Assembly (NCBI GenBank): GCA_035275625.1
Contig: DATEMK010000463.1
Span: 1-10,763, forward strand
DNA from: DATEMK01 sp035275625
GTDB lineage: Bacteria > Bacteroidota > Bacteroidia > AKYH767-A > OLB10
Direction: 5' to 3'
Length of the DNA stretch: 10,763 nucleotides
The position numbers and the translations under genes are program-made. The notes under the pieces were generated by a model. That model worked only from the letters and a program-made list of their open reading frames with translations. It did not search any database and was not told the DNA's origin. Of this stretch, positions 1-7,471 are shown in pieces. Each line of letters begins with the position of its first letter. Position 1 is the stretch's first letter.

Positions 1-1
1 G

Positions 2-649
2 GCTAAGGGAACCGGTTTTAATATCGGGTTGTTTATTCAGCAAACTTCAACGTTTTCTTATGGCATAAGCTATCGTTCATCCGTTAAAGTAAAAGTAAAA
101 AAAGGAGATGCAAATTTTACAGTTCCTCCCTCGCTTTCGGAATTTTTTCCAAACACAAATTTTACTACAGAAATAGTATTGCCGTATGTTCTTAATGCGG
201 GCATCGGATATAAAATTTCGGAAAGAACAAAAGTTGTATTTGATTTTAATTATGTTGGGTGGAAATCATTCGATACCCTTTCTTTTGATTTTGCTGCCAA
301 CACAGAAAAGCTGGAGGATATTCACAGCGCAAGGCGGTATGAAAATTCTTTTATTTTAAGAGTGGGAGCTGAATATAAATGGAAAGAAAATATCTTTCTC
401 AGGGGAGGCGCCTATTATGACCAGACACCTGTGCAGGATGGATTTCTTACGCCCGAAACGCCTGATGCTGATAAATTTGTTGTAACTTGCGGTACAGGAA
501 TTTTAATAAACAAGAATTTTAATGCAGACCTTTCGTTTCTTTACGTCACGACAAAAAAAAGATTTGATACGAACATCGAAACCGGTTTCAGCGGAACCTG
601 GAAAACTACTTCAATTATCCCCGGAATTAACCTCACTTTAAATTTCTAA
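2..649 (+). CDS. FadL/OmpP1/TodX-family outer-membrane transporter, C-terminal part (5' end outside the window)
   Basis: Seen: the reading frame is open from base 2 with no plausible start, so the N-terminus lies upstream; a TTG at 29 is internal. The visible 215 residues alternate short beta strands and end in Leu-Asn-Phe, a C-terminal aromatic typical of outer-membrane barrels recognised by BAM. Family hallmarks are visible: GTGFNIGLF near the left edge, then SYRSSVKVK, LPYVLNAGIGYKIS, DFNYVGWKSFDTL, and RVGAEYKWKENIFLRGGAYYD followed by PETPDADKF. Known of the family: FadL/TodX barrels pass hydrophobic compounds such as long-chain fatty acids or aromatic hydrocarbons across the outer membrane. 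Inference: a hydrophobic-substrate channel; the substrate cannot be told from this part. The next gene starts 10 bases downstream on the same strand and encodes a secreted hydrolase, so the pair could release and import a lipid or ester product. Confidence 0.85.
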   Translation, partial: AKGTGFNIGLFIQQTSTFSYGISYRSSVKVKVKKGDANFTVPPSLSEFFPNTNFTTEIVLPYVLNAGIGYKISERTKVVFDFNYVGWKSFDTLSFDFAANTEKLEDIHSARRYENSFILRVGAEYKWKENIFLRGGAYYDQTPVQDGFLTPETPDADKFVVTCGTGILINKNFNADLSFLYVTTKKRFDTNIETGFSGTWKTTSIIPGINLTLNF

Positions 650-659
650 AAAAACAATT

Positions 660-1880
660 ATGAAAAAAATCTTTACTCTTATTATCTCATGCGTATCTGT
701 TTCAGCTCTCGCACAAAACCCTATTGATACCAGCGGTGGCCGTTATTGGGCAGAAATATTTCCCAGCGTAACTATTGACAACGCTGTCAATTACGGCTCA
801 AACGTAGATGTGAGCGGAAATACCCAAACATTAAGGCTCGATGTTTATGAGCCTGCAGGAGATACGGTCCAGTACCGTCCTTTGCTCGTGCTCGCTCATG
901 GCGGAAGTTTTATCGGTGGAACGAAAACCGACCAGGATGTTGTTGAAATGTGTACACGTTTTGCGAAAATGGGTTATGTGTGTGCTTCCATTAATTACAG
1001 GCTTGGCCTGGGTTTCCCGATTGATTCCACTCACGCGGGCAGAGCGGTAATACGTGCAGTACAGGATATGAAAGCTGCAGTCCGTTTTTTCAGAAAGGAT
1101 TTTACTCTTGGAAACACGTATAAAATACATCCCGACTATATTTTTGCCGGTGGAAGTTCTGCCGGTGCATTCATGGCTTTACATCTCGCTTACATGGATT
1201 CCACTGAAGTTCCTGCCTATTTGAATATTGGCAATCTCGGGGGCATTGAAGGTGCAAGCGGAAATCCGGGTTATCCATCAAACGTTCTCGCAGTCATTAA
1301 TCTTTGCGGTGCATTGGGCGACAGTGCATGGATTCAACCCGGTGATGTTGCTTTTGTAAGCATGCACGGAAATGTTGACCAGACTGTTCCTTATGGTTCC
1401 ACCACTATTTACGTTCTGGGAATTCCTTTGTTGGTTATTGATGGCTCTGCTACTTTGCATACACGTGCAAATAATATTGGAGTGAACAATCCATTTCACA
1501 CCTGGTGGGGAGCTGATCATGTTCCATACTATGGTACGGGTCCTGTCGAAATCGCTTATATGGATTCTACCATTGATTTCGTAAAAGCATTTCTGAGACC
1601 TTATTTTGGGTTGCCATTGAGCATAGATGAAAATCAGGCAGCAAATTTTGCTTCCGTATATCCCAACCCTGTTGGTGAACTGTTGACGTTACAAATCAAT
1701 ACCACTAAATTTTCTAATCAGGAAGTAGCATTAATGGATGCCACAGGAAGAATTGCAGCACGGTTTAACATGAATGCTCCTTCTCAAAGTTTTGATGTCT
1801 CAGGATTTGCAAAAGGAATTTATGCGATCCGTTTAACAATTGATCAGAAAACAATCATTAAAAAATTAATTATTGATTGA
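660..1880 (+). CDS. Secreted alpha/beta-hydrolase (esterase/lipase-like) with T9SS C-terminal sorting domain
   Basis: Seen: 406 aa. Residues 1-18 form a signal peptide (basic start, hydrophobic core, SALA) with likely cleavage before Gln19. The alpha/beta-hydrolase domain covers about 35-315. It has the oxyanion-hole motif HGGSF (80-84), the nucleophile elbow GSSAG with Ser167, a probable acid Asp240 in HGNVDQTVPY, and a probable base His287 in GADHVPYYG (His280 is an alternative). Residues from about 325 form a Por-type sorting domain: YPNPVGELLTLQI, ALMDATGRI, GFAKGIYAIRL, and a lysine-rich end KKLIID. Known: such hydrolases of the Aes/BD-FAE type cleave carboxylic esters; T9SS exports the cargo across the outer membrane and removes the sorting domain. 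Inference: an extracellular or surface esterase of unknown substrate. The ATG lies 10 bases after the transporter gene; only A/T-rich sequence precedes it, as usual in Bacteroidota. Confidence 0.88.
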   Translation: MKKIFTLIISCVSVSALAQNPIDTSGGRYWAEIFPSVTIDNAVNYGSNVDVSGNTQTLRLDVYEPAGDTVQYRPLLVLAHGGSFIGGTKTDQDVVEMCTRFAKMGYVCASINYRLGLGFPIDSTHAGRAVIRAVQDMKAAVRFFRKDFTLGNTYKIHPDYIFAGGSSAGAFMALHLAYMDSTEVPAYLNIGNLGGIEGASGNPGYPSNVLAVINLCGALGDSAWIQPGDVAFVSMHGNVDQTVPYGSTTIYVLGIPLLVIDGSATLHTRANNIGVNNPFHTWWGADHVPYYGTGPVEIAYMDSTIDFVKAFLRPYFGLPLSIDENQAANFASVYPNPVGELLTLQINTTKFSNQEVALMDATGRIAARFNMNAPSQSFDVSGFAKGIYAIRLTIDQKTIIKKLIID

Positions 1881-1895
1881 TAAACATGCAAAACC

Positions 1896-2081
1896 ATGAA
1901 AACGTTTACTAAAATTTCATCGCTGCTTCTTGGCATTGTTGCATTAATTCACCTGTTGCGGCTGATCACACATTTCCAGTTAAGTATTTTTAATGCAGAA
2001 GTGCCGCTGTGGCTCAATGTAGCCGGAGTTCTTATTGCTTCTGCTTTGAGTTTGGGATTGTGGAAAGAATCCAAGGCATAA
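1896..2081 (+). CDS. Small two-helix inner-membrane protein (61 aa), function unknown
   Basis: Seen: MKTFTKISSLLLGIVALIHLLRLI begins a first membrane helix (about residues 7-25), followed by a short loop with Phe-Asn-Ala-Glu-Val-Pro-Leu-Trp, a second helix (about 38-55), and a basic tail WKESKA. The spacing and the EVPLWLNVAGV segment resemble a widespread family of tiny bacterial membrane proteins that have no assigned role; this resemblance is from memory. The ATG at 1896 was chosen because an upstream ATG at 1886 is in another frame that stops after a few codons. It starts 15 bases after the hydrolase gene on the same strand, so it is probably the last gene of that transcript. No function is offered. 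Confidence 0.75.
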   Translation: MKTFTKISSLLLGIVALIHLLRLITHFQLSIFNAEVPLWLNVAGVLIASALSLGLWKESKA

Positions 2082-2127
2082 CTAAAAGTCAGTTTAGGTT
2101 TCTACTGAATATATTAATTCCGGGTTA

Positions 2128-2192
2128 TTTCCCGCAGATTTGGCAGAACACGCAGATAAAATCCTGCGAAAATCTGCGGTATCAGCGGGAAA
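2128..2192. repeat. Imperfect palindrome of the 'CGCAGATTT' type between convergent genes; possible bidirectional terminator
   Basis: Seen: TTTCCCGC (2128-2135) pairs exactly with GCGGGAAA (2185-2192). Inside it, CCGCAGATTTGGCAG (2132-2146) pairs with CTGCGAAAATCTGCGG (2164-2179) with small mismatches, so the two parts share the CCGC edge and the right arm carries a short TATCA bulge. A third copy of CGCAGAT lies in the loop at 2151-2157. The element fills the 156-base gap between the + strand block ending at 2081 and the - strand gene ending at 2238. Known from memory, not checked: palindromes rich in ATCTGCG occur many times in intergenic DNA of Bacteroidota genomes. Inference: a dispersed REP-like element that may also fold in RNA from either strand and end transcription. 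The rest of the gap (2082-2127, 2193-2237) shows nothing distinct. Confidence 0.7.
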
Positions 2193-2237
2193 ATCTTCTA
2201 ATAACAACCGGTTTGAATAAAATAATTTAAACACTGT

Positions 2238-3563
2238 CTAAGGAAAAAGAATTCCGGAGCAGCTTTCACAATTGATCCATGGCACGGTAGCGCCATAATG
2301 ATCATTGATAGCTCTTACAAATTCATTGGAAAGAATAGAATACCCTTTCTGATGAGGATGATAACCATCTAATGAAAAAAATCCTCCGCTGACAAATTCT
2401 GCATTCAGATCAACACCATCCCATTTCATTCCGCTTTCAACTTTTTTGAAAAACGCATTGGCATCAACATAAGCGAGGCTGTATTGATTTGCCTTATTAA
2501 AGATGATTGAATTGTAGTTTGCAATAGCCTCCTTTATTACCTGTACTTCCATGCTGTCAAGCGTATAACGGTCGGGGAGAGGTTGAAGCAAACCGAGAGA
2601 CTGGCATTTTAATGAATCTATCGGAACATCAAGAAGAACGTATTCGCCTTTTTCCATTTGCCTGTAGTAACCTGAGTTTTTAGGATATTCTACAAAAAAA
2701 CCATTTTCACCTTCAAAATATAGTTGCAAGCCGGTAAGCTGGTTCAGTGAATCTGCCTGGTTTAATGTGAGTGTTATTCCTCTCGATGAAATCAACGTGT
2801 AAAAAGGAAAGCTTTCAAGATCCGGGATATTCGCAATTACCCCTTTAGCGCCATTGGCAGCAAATGACTTTAGAATACTGTCAAGAGAAGTTTCAAAAGC
2901 TGCTGAAGCAGGAATGGTAACATCTTTCCCTCCATGTGCAGCGTACGAAAAAATATCTTCCATCCCCAACCAGAAAATCCCGAAAGTGGGATGCTGCCTC
3001 AGTGCATCATTAAGTAAAGTGGATATATCCGGCTCGGATGTAAAATGGCTGTAATAAAAATTTCCAGCCGCTGATCCGAATGCAGGATCAAATACATCAG
3101 CAGTTTTGCAAAATGGCATCGCAAGATTTTGAATACTTCCATTTGTAAATGATTTTATTCTTTCTTCGGCAATGTCTTTTGAAAGCGGCCATTTGACTGG
3201 AGATAAATCACGCACACCTTTGCAATCTGTCTTATAAAAGAGCAGGCTTCGCGTGATAAATTCACTTTCCCAGGGCTTATTATTTATTCCTGCACCATCA
3301 GCATCTGAAATTAATGGCTGGTTGAAGGTCAATGAAGAAGATGCAAGTTTAAATTTATCCGCAAGCAAATTCGGAATTGAATACTGCTGTCCTTCCGGGT
3401 ATAAAGCGCCATCCTGGTATCCCGAAAGAAAATCTCCGCCAATCGCAACAGTACGGCTGAAGTCAGCGCTCCCTTGTGAAGGCTCAGGAATTTCAAGATT
3501 GGGTTTGCACGAAACAATTTGCACAAGCACAACAAGTGATATTAATTGAAAAATATTTTTCAT
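2238..3563 (-). CDS. SGNH/GDSL-hydrolase-like lipoprotein with altered catalytic residues
   Basis: Seen: 441 aa. Residues 1-18 are a lipoprotein signal with lipobox IVS-Cys19, so the protein is lipid-anchored, probably in the outer membrane. The Bacteroidota SGNH-like lipoprotein layout is clear: block I region VAIGGDFLSGYQDGALY (39-55), then SIPNLLADKF, block III region FWLGMEDIFSYAAHGG (197-212), ANIPDLESFPFY (244-255), block V LDGYHPHQKGY (398-408), and a GILFP end. Relatives, as remembered, read VAIGNSLTAGY in block I and IGNNDVLGYA in block III. Here the nucleophile Ser position is Asp44 and the block III Asn is Glu202, while the Asp399/His402 pair is kept. Ser47 is a possible substitute. 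It could therefore be a binding protein, a pseudoenzyme or an unusual hydrolase. It stands alone: 137 bases separate it from the upstream gene, and a promoter-like box lies just ahead. Confidence 0.8.
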   Translation of the reverse strand: MKNIFQLISLVVLVQIVSCKPNLEIPEPSQGSADFSRTVAIGGDFLSGYQDGALYPEGQQYSIPNLLADKFKLASSSLTFNQPLISDADGAGINNKPWESEFITRSLLFYKTDCKGVRDLSPVKWPLSKDIAEERIKSFTNGSIQNLAMPFCKTADVFDPAFGSAAGNFYYSHFTSEPDISTLLNDALRQHPTFGIFWLGMEDIFSYAAHGGKDVTIPASAAFETSLDSILKSFAANGAKGVIANIPDLESFPFYTLISSRGITLTLNQADSLNQLTGLQLYFEGENGFFVEYPKNSGYYRQMEKGEYVLLDVPIDSLKCQSLGLLQPLPDRYTLDSMEVQVIKEAIANYNSIIFNKANQYSLAYVDANAFFKKVESGMKWDGVDLNAEFVSGGFFSLDGYHPHQKGYSILSNEFVRAINDHYGATVPWINCESCSGILFP

Positions 3564-3596
3564 TTCAGATCAGGAAGGCAATTTTAATGCTGGAAA

Positions 3597-3604
3597 CAAA
3601 AATA
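3597..3604 (-). promoter_or_regulatory. Possible Bacteroidota -7 box for the SGNH-like lipoprotein gene
   Basis: On the minus strand this reads TATTTTTG, matching the phylum consensus TAnnTTTG. It lies 33 bases upstream of the ATG at 3563, which would give a short leader. No clear TTTG -33 box is seen at the expected distance, so the call rests on one short motif in A/T-rich DNA. The remainder of the gap 3564-3700 holds nothing else recognisable. Confidence 0.3.
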
Positions 3605-3700
3605 GTTTTTTTTAATTGGAGTACATGTTTCTTAAGTTTCAGAATCTGTCAAAATGGGAGATGAGAAATGGAAAGAAAGAAAATTTCTTTATTATTAATT

Positions 3701-6373
3701 TTACAACGCATTTTGCTTCACTAAAATATTTTCAGCCCTGCTGCGGTAACAATTGCTGTCAATTGCGGAAAGCATTTTATCGGTGTCAAGTTCCATTCCC
3801 GTGAATTGTTCAATGTCAAAGATATGTTCCCGCGGATTCTCCAGGATGTTTTTGTAGTCAATAAATAAAAACCGGAAATTAATTTCCTCTTCCAGTTTTT
3901 TAATTTTTTTCAAAGTGGTTTTGAATGCTTCGGCAAGCATTACAGGATAATTTGTCACTTTTCCCGGTGCGGCTTTTCCGAGCATTACCTGTTGTGAATG
4001 GATAATTTCATCTAAGTTGCGCGTCATGAAAATTATTTTATACTGGTAACGCGAAGGAAGCTGCAATAAGTTCTGGGCAATTATTTTGACTGCTTTCCCT
4101 CTTGCCTGCTCTAACCATGATGCATCGCGGGCAATGCTTTTGACAGGTTCAAATTCAAAATAACCGTGCATGTTGTGCTTATCGGCTTTTCTTTTTTCAT
4201 CTGCAAGAATGTTCATACCTCCTGCATCAAGCAGCTGCATCATCATGCTTGTTCCGGAGCGCGGTAACCCGCTGACTATATATATGACTTCATCTTTGTG
4301 TTCATCCAGAAATTTTTTATGCGTTTCGGATTTAGAACTATTTTCTGCAACTGAATCGTGGGCTGCCGGTGTTGGAGCCATTTTAATTTTACCCTTCAAA
4401 GAAGCATTGACTACAGCCGGGCGTGTTTCTTTTTCCGGTGAAATTAATTTCTCATCATAGATTTCAATTAAACGTTTCCTTGCTTTTACATGGTCAGGAG
4501 TCATAGTAAGAAATAATTCGAGCGCTTTTGCAGCTTCACTGTATTGTTTCAAACGGTAAAGGGATTCGCCAAGCAAAAAATGAGCGCGCGGAAAATAAAA
4601 TAAAAGCCCGATGGAATTTAAACAAAGCTCAATACATTCTTCATAACGTTTTTGTGTGAAATAGCAATTCGCCAAAGCATGGTAATACGAAGCATTGTTT
4701 TCATCAATTGAAATAGCTTTGAGAAATGCAGATTCGGCTTCGTCCAGCCGGTTTAGTTTCATAAAACATTTTCCGGAGGAGAAATTCAAAAAATGGTTCA
4801 TGCTTTGTTTTTCAAGTGCACTTTCAAACTGGCTGAGCGCTTTGCGTACTTTATTCTGGCGGTAAAATAAGTTTCCCTGCAACAAAGGAAAATTCAGGTA
4901 GGCAGCCTGTTTGTTTTGCTTCAATTCATCAAGTACATTTTGAGCTTTTGAAAAATCTGACAATTGCGTACTGCAATTGATATAGCTTAATGCAAAACGC
5001 ACAGTTTCTTTATTTTCATTGTGCAGCTGGTGAAGAATCGCATCAGCCTCTTTGTGCTTTCTGCCATCCATATACGCCCGCGCAAGATTAAATTGCGATT
5101 CATCCACACACACCTTTAATGTTTTTTGCTTATCATCACCGGGTTTTTCAATGTAACCTAACTCAATCAATTGGTTCATTGCAACCTGCTCTGCCCACGG
5201 ATCCATAAGTTTTTCGGAAGAGTGCATACCGCTGACGCCTTCGGTTTTTTCCCAAGAATCAATATATTCAGTTTGCAATGAATCCGTGAATGCATTATAT
5301 ATAACACGGCCTTCCATGTCTCTCCCGACAGGCAAACCGAACAGTTGCAGAACAGTAGGTGTTATATCAAGCAGGGTGCTTCCATAAATGCGTTCGTCTT
5401 TACGTATGTTTTCACCTTTCATTACAACAATGCCGTGATGCCTGTGTTCATAAGCAGGTGCAGCCGGTTCTTTCGGTAAATATTTCGGACGCAAATGATC
5501 GGAATGAAATCCGTGATCGCTTACCAATATTATAGTTGTATCTTCTCCTGCAAGTTCCATATAACGGTCCAGCATCATGTCATGAAAACGGTAAGCACCG
5601 TTCACTGCATTTTTATATAGTTCAAATTGCTCTTCGGGAACATGCTCCTGCCGAGGAGGATGAAAGCGCATGAAGCGGTGACAGAAATGATCAATGGCAT
5701 CAAAATAAACAGCGAGGAAATCCCACTCACGATTCTGCATGATCCATGTTGCTGCAGCATGAACGCTGGATGCATCGCTTAAAATGCGGGCAACTGATTG
5801 CAACGCCTTATCTTTTTCCTGGTCAATTTTTTTTGCATCGGGAATAAACGGCAGGATATGAGCAGGGGTTATTTCGTGCGGCTCCACAACCAATTCGCTG
5901 AATATATTTTCTAACTCAACCGGGTGAATACAACCCGGAACTAAATGAAATTTTCCTTCCTTATCAGTATGTGAGCGCTGGAAAAAATTTGAGACGCTTA
6001 CTCCGTTTATGGGTTCAGCAGGATGGCTGGGCCACCAGCCCGCCACGTGTGACTTTAAATTATTTTCCGAAAGGATATTCCACAATGCTTTTACTTTTCG
6101 GGAAGTAACATTTACAGGACGGACAAAATTGTTTGCCTTATCCGGCTCGGTAAAATTAATTATGCCATGCTGGTATGCGCGTTTGCCGGTTGCAATGGAA
6201 GTCCAGAGCATCGGTGACAGGGGAGGTTCAAGCGTTGCAATATTGCCCATCACTCCTTCATTCACTAATTTGTTCAAAGCAGGCATGTAGCCGGTATCCA
6301 TCAGCGGGTTGATAATTTTCCAGTCAGCCGCATCCCAGCCGATGAGCAGCACTTTTTTTGCAAGGCGTTTCAT
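3701..6373 (-). CDS. Three-part protein: alkaline-phosphatase-superfamily phosphodiesterase, TPR repeats, sulfotransferase-like domain
   Basis: Seen: 890 aa with no signal peptide or membrane helix, so probably cytoplasmic. Domain 1 (about 1-370) is of the type I phosphodiesterase/nucleotide pyrophosphatase class. Likely metal ligands are Asp14 (GWDAADW), Asp228/His232 (DHFCH), Asp286/His287 (SDHGFH) and His313 (HRHHG); Ser53 in PPLSPMLWTSIATG sits where the nucleophile Thr/Ser is expected. Domain 2 (about 425-640) holds TPR-like helical pairs, for example LDEAESAFLKAISIDENN. A polar linker (about 645-693) follows. Domain 3 (about 695-880) starts with the PAPS 5'-phosphosulfate loop SGLPRSGTS (701-709) and has the 3'-phosphate motif around Arg785 and Ser793. 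Known: the first fold hydrolyses phosphate or sulfate esters; the last transfers sulfate from PAPS. Inference: one polypeptide that could remove and add charged groups on a shared substrate bound by the TPRs. The start overlaps the upstream 65-aa gene by 4 bases. Confidence 0.88.
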   Translation of the reverse strand: MKRLAKKVLLIGWDAADWKIINPLMDTGYMPALNKLVNEGVMGNIATLEPPLSPMLWTSIATGKRAYQHGIINFTEPDKANNFVRPVNVTSRKVKALWNILSENNLKSHVAGWWPSHPAEPINGVSVSNFFQRSHTDKEGKFHLVPGCIHPVELENIFSELVVEPHEITPAHILPFIPDAKKIDQEKDKALQSVARILSDASSVHAAATWIMQNREWDFLAVYFDAIDHFCHRFMRFHPPRQEHVPEEQFELYKNAVNGAYRFHDMMLDRYMELAGEDTTIILVSDHGFHSDHLRPKYLPKEPAAPAYEHRHHGIVVMKGENIRKDERIYGSTLLDITPTVLQLFGLPVGRDMEGRVIYNAFTDSLQTEYIDSWEKTEGVSGMHSSEKLMDPWAEQVAMNQLIELGYIEKPGDDKQKTLKVCVDESQFNLARAYMDGRKHKEADAILHQLHNENKETVRFALSYINCSTQLSDFSKAQNVLDELKQNKQAAYLNFPLLQGNLFYRQNKVRKALSQFESALEKQSMNHFLNFSSGKCFMKLNRLDEAESAFLKAISIDENNASYYHALANCYFTQKRYEECIELCLNSIGLLFYFPRAHFLLGESLYRLKQYSEAAKALELFLTMTPDHVKARKRLIEIYDEKLISPEKETRPAVVNASLKGKIKMAPTPAAHDSVAENSSKSETHKKFLDEHKDEVIYIVSGLPRSGTSMMMQLLDAGGMNILADEKRKADKHNMHGYFEFEPVKSIARDASWLEQARGKAVKIIAQNLLQLPSRYQYKIIFMTRNLDEIIHSQQVMLGKAAPGKVTNYPVMLAEAFKTTLKKIKKLEEEINFRFLFIDYKNILENPREHIFDIEQFTGMELDTDKMLSAIDSNCYRSRAENILVKQNAL

Positions 6374-6567
6374 CCCGGTTTATTTTCTGAAGGCGTTTGC
6401 TTTTCTTTTTCTGGTTCCTGCTGTTTTACTAATTTCTTTTTTTCTTTCCATGCTTTCACTCCGTCTGCACCAAGTGCGAGCAAACCCAATGCTCCTTCAA
6501 CAGGGATTTCGAAAACCATTTTCTTTCCGTTTTCCGGCTTATCACCAGGTAATAAATTGTTTTTCAT
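6370..6567 (-). CDS. 65-aa hypothetical protein coupled to the phosphodiesterase-sulfotransferase gene
   Basis: Seen: a polar N-terminus (MKNNLLPGDKPENGKK), one moderately hydrophobic stretch MVFEIPVEGALGLLALGADG (17-36) that is rather short and acidic for a membrane helix, and a Lys/Glu-rich tail of about 28 residues. No family is recognised with certainty. Its stop codon TGA lies within the ATGA overlap (6370-6373) with the next gene's start, which is the classic arrangement for translational coupling and the main reason to accept it as real. Inference: a small partner, adaptor or membrane-contact peptide for the large enzyme. It begins only 7 bases after the stop of paralogue A, so it may be read from the same transcript as the tandem array. 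Confidence 0.7.
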   Translation of the reverse strand: MKNNLLPGDKPENGKKMVFEIPVEGALGLLALGADGVKAWKEKKKLVKQQEPEKEKQTPSENKPG

Positions 6568-6574
6568 ATTTGTT

Positions 6575-7462
6575 TCAAAATATACTAACCTTTTTCTGCA
6601 ATGTAAATTTTTCGTTGCTCACCCTGACTAAGTAAATTCCTTTATTTGCAATGCTGATTTCTTCTGAAGATTTAGTGGTATTACCGGAAAAAATTTCTTC
6701 ACCAAGGAGGTTAAAAACAGAAATTTCAGTTTCTCCAAAGGGCCGCAAAAGTTCAATTTTTATTTTTTTATTTTCTGCAAATATTTTTATTGATGAATTG
6801 AAAAGTTCTTGGGTTCCCGAAATCGTGTTAATGCTTCCGGCTAAAATCGGAACGTCCGGGGCTGTTTCATAAGCATAATCTTTTAGGATAATCTGTACCC
6901 AATTATTTATTTGAACAGCTTCTACGCGAATCCATCCGTAATGATTAATTCCTGCAATTGGAAATTTAATTCCGATGTATTTATCACCCCATCCCTGGAT
7001 AAAATTTCCTGCAAAGCAATTATTGGTGTTGCCGTTATTTGTGGTTGAAAATGAATTGTTAAAAAAACGTCCCCTGCTGTCTAACACAGTATTGGGTGGC
7101 AGCACATTACCTATCAGGGCAGCATAACTGAAATTTTTTAAGTCACTGAGATTTCCTCCGGCATTACAGCATATTGTTCCATTGATAAGCCTGAAAATTT
7201 GTCCATTAAGGTTGTATAAAAAATCGTCATAACAACCGAAAAAATCACCGGAATATCCCGATGCTGCTCCTGAACCGCTCCAGCTTGTTATAACTTCATT
7301 AATACCGTCATTATTCATATCCAAATAAGCATAGCTTTCAAATGTGCTGTCGTCAGGAACAACATCTGTATAGACTACCTGTGCATCTGCCCGGGATGAA
7401 GCCAGTATGGTTCCTGCAAAACCGGCATAAGCTTTAATTTGCTTCTGTAATTTTTTATTCAT
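6575..7462 (-). CDS. Tandem paralogue A: secreted protein with EF-hand-like loop and T9SS sorting domain
   Basis: Seen: 295 aa. The N-terminus MNKKLQKQIKAYAGFAG is nearly the same in all complete copies; cleavage is likely after Ala27, before Gln28. The mature start QVVYTDVVPDDS matches paralogue C. A calcium-loop-like DMNNDGINE lies at 48-56. The middle (about 60-155) is unlike the other copies and has four cysteines (77, 98, 99, 149). Shared again are KYIGIKF, HYGWIRVE and ILKDYAYETAPDVPILAG (160-209). The sorting domain (about 225-295; ISVFNLLGEEIF, KGIYLVRV, QKKVSIF) is the most divergent of the five. Known: such C-terminal domains direct export by T9SS. Function of the body is not recognised. 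It is the last gene of the array, 9 bases after B; A and B appear to form one duplication unit. Confidence 0.82.
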   Translation of the reverse strand: MNKKLQKQIKAYAGFAGTILASSRADAQVVYTDVVPDDSTFESYAYLDMNNDGINEVITSWSGSGAASGYSGDFFGCYDDFLYNLNGQIFRLINGTICCNAGGNLSDLKNFSYAALIGNVLPPNTVLDSRGRFFNNSFSTTNNGNTNNCFAGNFIQGWGDKYIGIKFPIAGINHYGWIRVEAVQINNWVQIILKDYAYETAPDVPILAGSINTISGTQELFNSSIKIFAENKKIKIELLRPFGETEISVFNLLGEEIFSGNTTKSSEEISIANKGIYLVRVSNEKFTLQKKVSIF

Positions 7463-7471
7463 GTCCGAAAG
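7463..7471 (-). other. Nine-base intergenic spacer B-A, identical to the D-C spacer
   Basis: Plus-strand GTCCGAAAG again. Its conservation in the two homologous junctions, and absence in the junctions between units, marks B-A and D-C as copies of one ancestral gene pair. Confidence 0.85.

Noticed and set aside
29..31. TTG as the start of the FadL-type gene
   Set aside because: The frame is open and family-like (GTGFNIG) upstream of this codon to the window edge, so it is an internal leucine of a truncated gene.
2009..2230. Small + strand open frame running through the palindrome
   Set aside because: It overlaps the 61-aa membrane-protein gene in another frame and then reads through the inverted repeat; the product has no protein-like character.
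3253..3549. + strand open frame opposite the lipoprotein gene
   Set aside because: It lies antisense to the signal peptide and conserved block I of a clear family member, so it is a shadow.
3671..3695. Possible terminator (AAAGAAA/TTTCTTT) after the phosphodiesterase-sulfotransferase gene
   Set aside because: The stem is A/T only, with almost no loop and no GC pairs, so it is within chance for this DNA.
4170..4460. + strand open frame opposite the sulfotransferase P-loop
   Set aside because: Antisense to strongly conserved coding sequence; no independent signals.
6009..6635. + strand open frames opposite the phosphodiesterase N-terminus and the 65-aa gene
   Set aside because: Their composition mirrors the minus-strand coding sequence, and the real genes there have motifs and an ATGA overlap.
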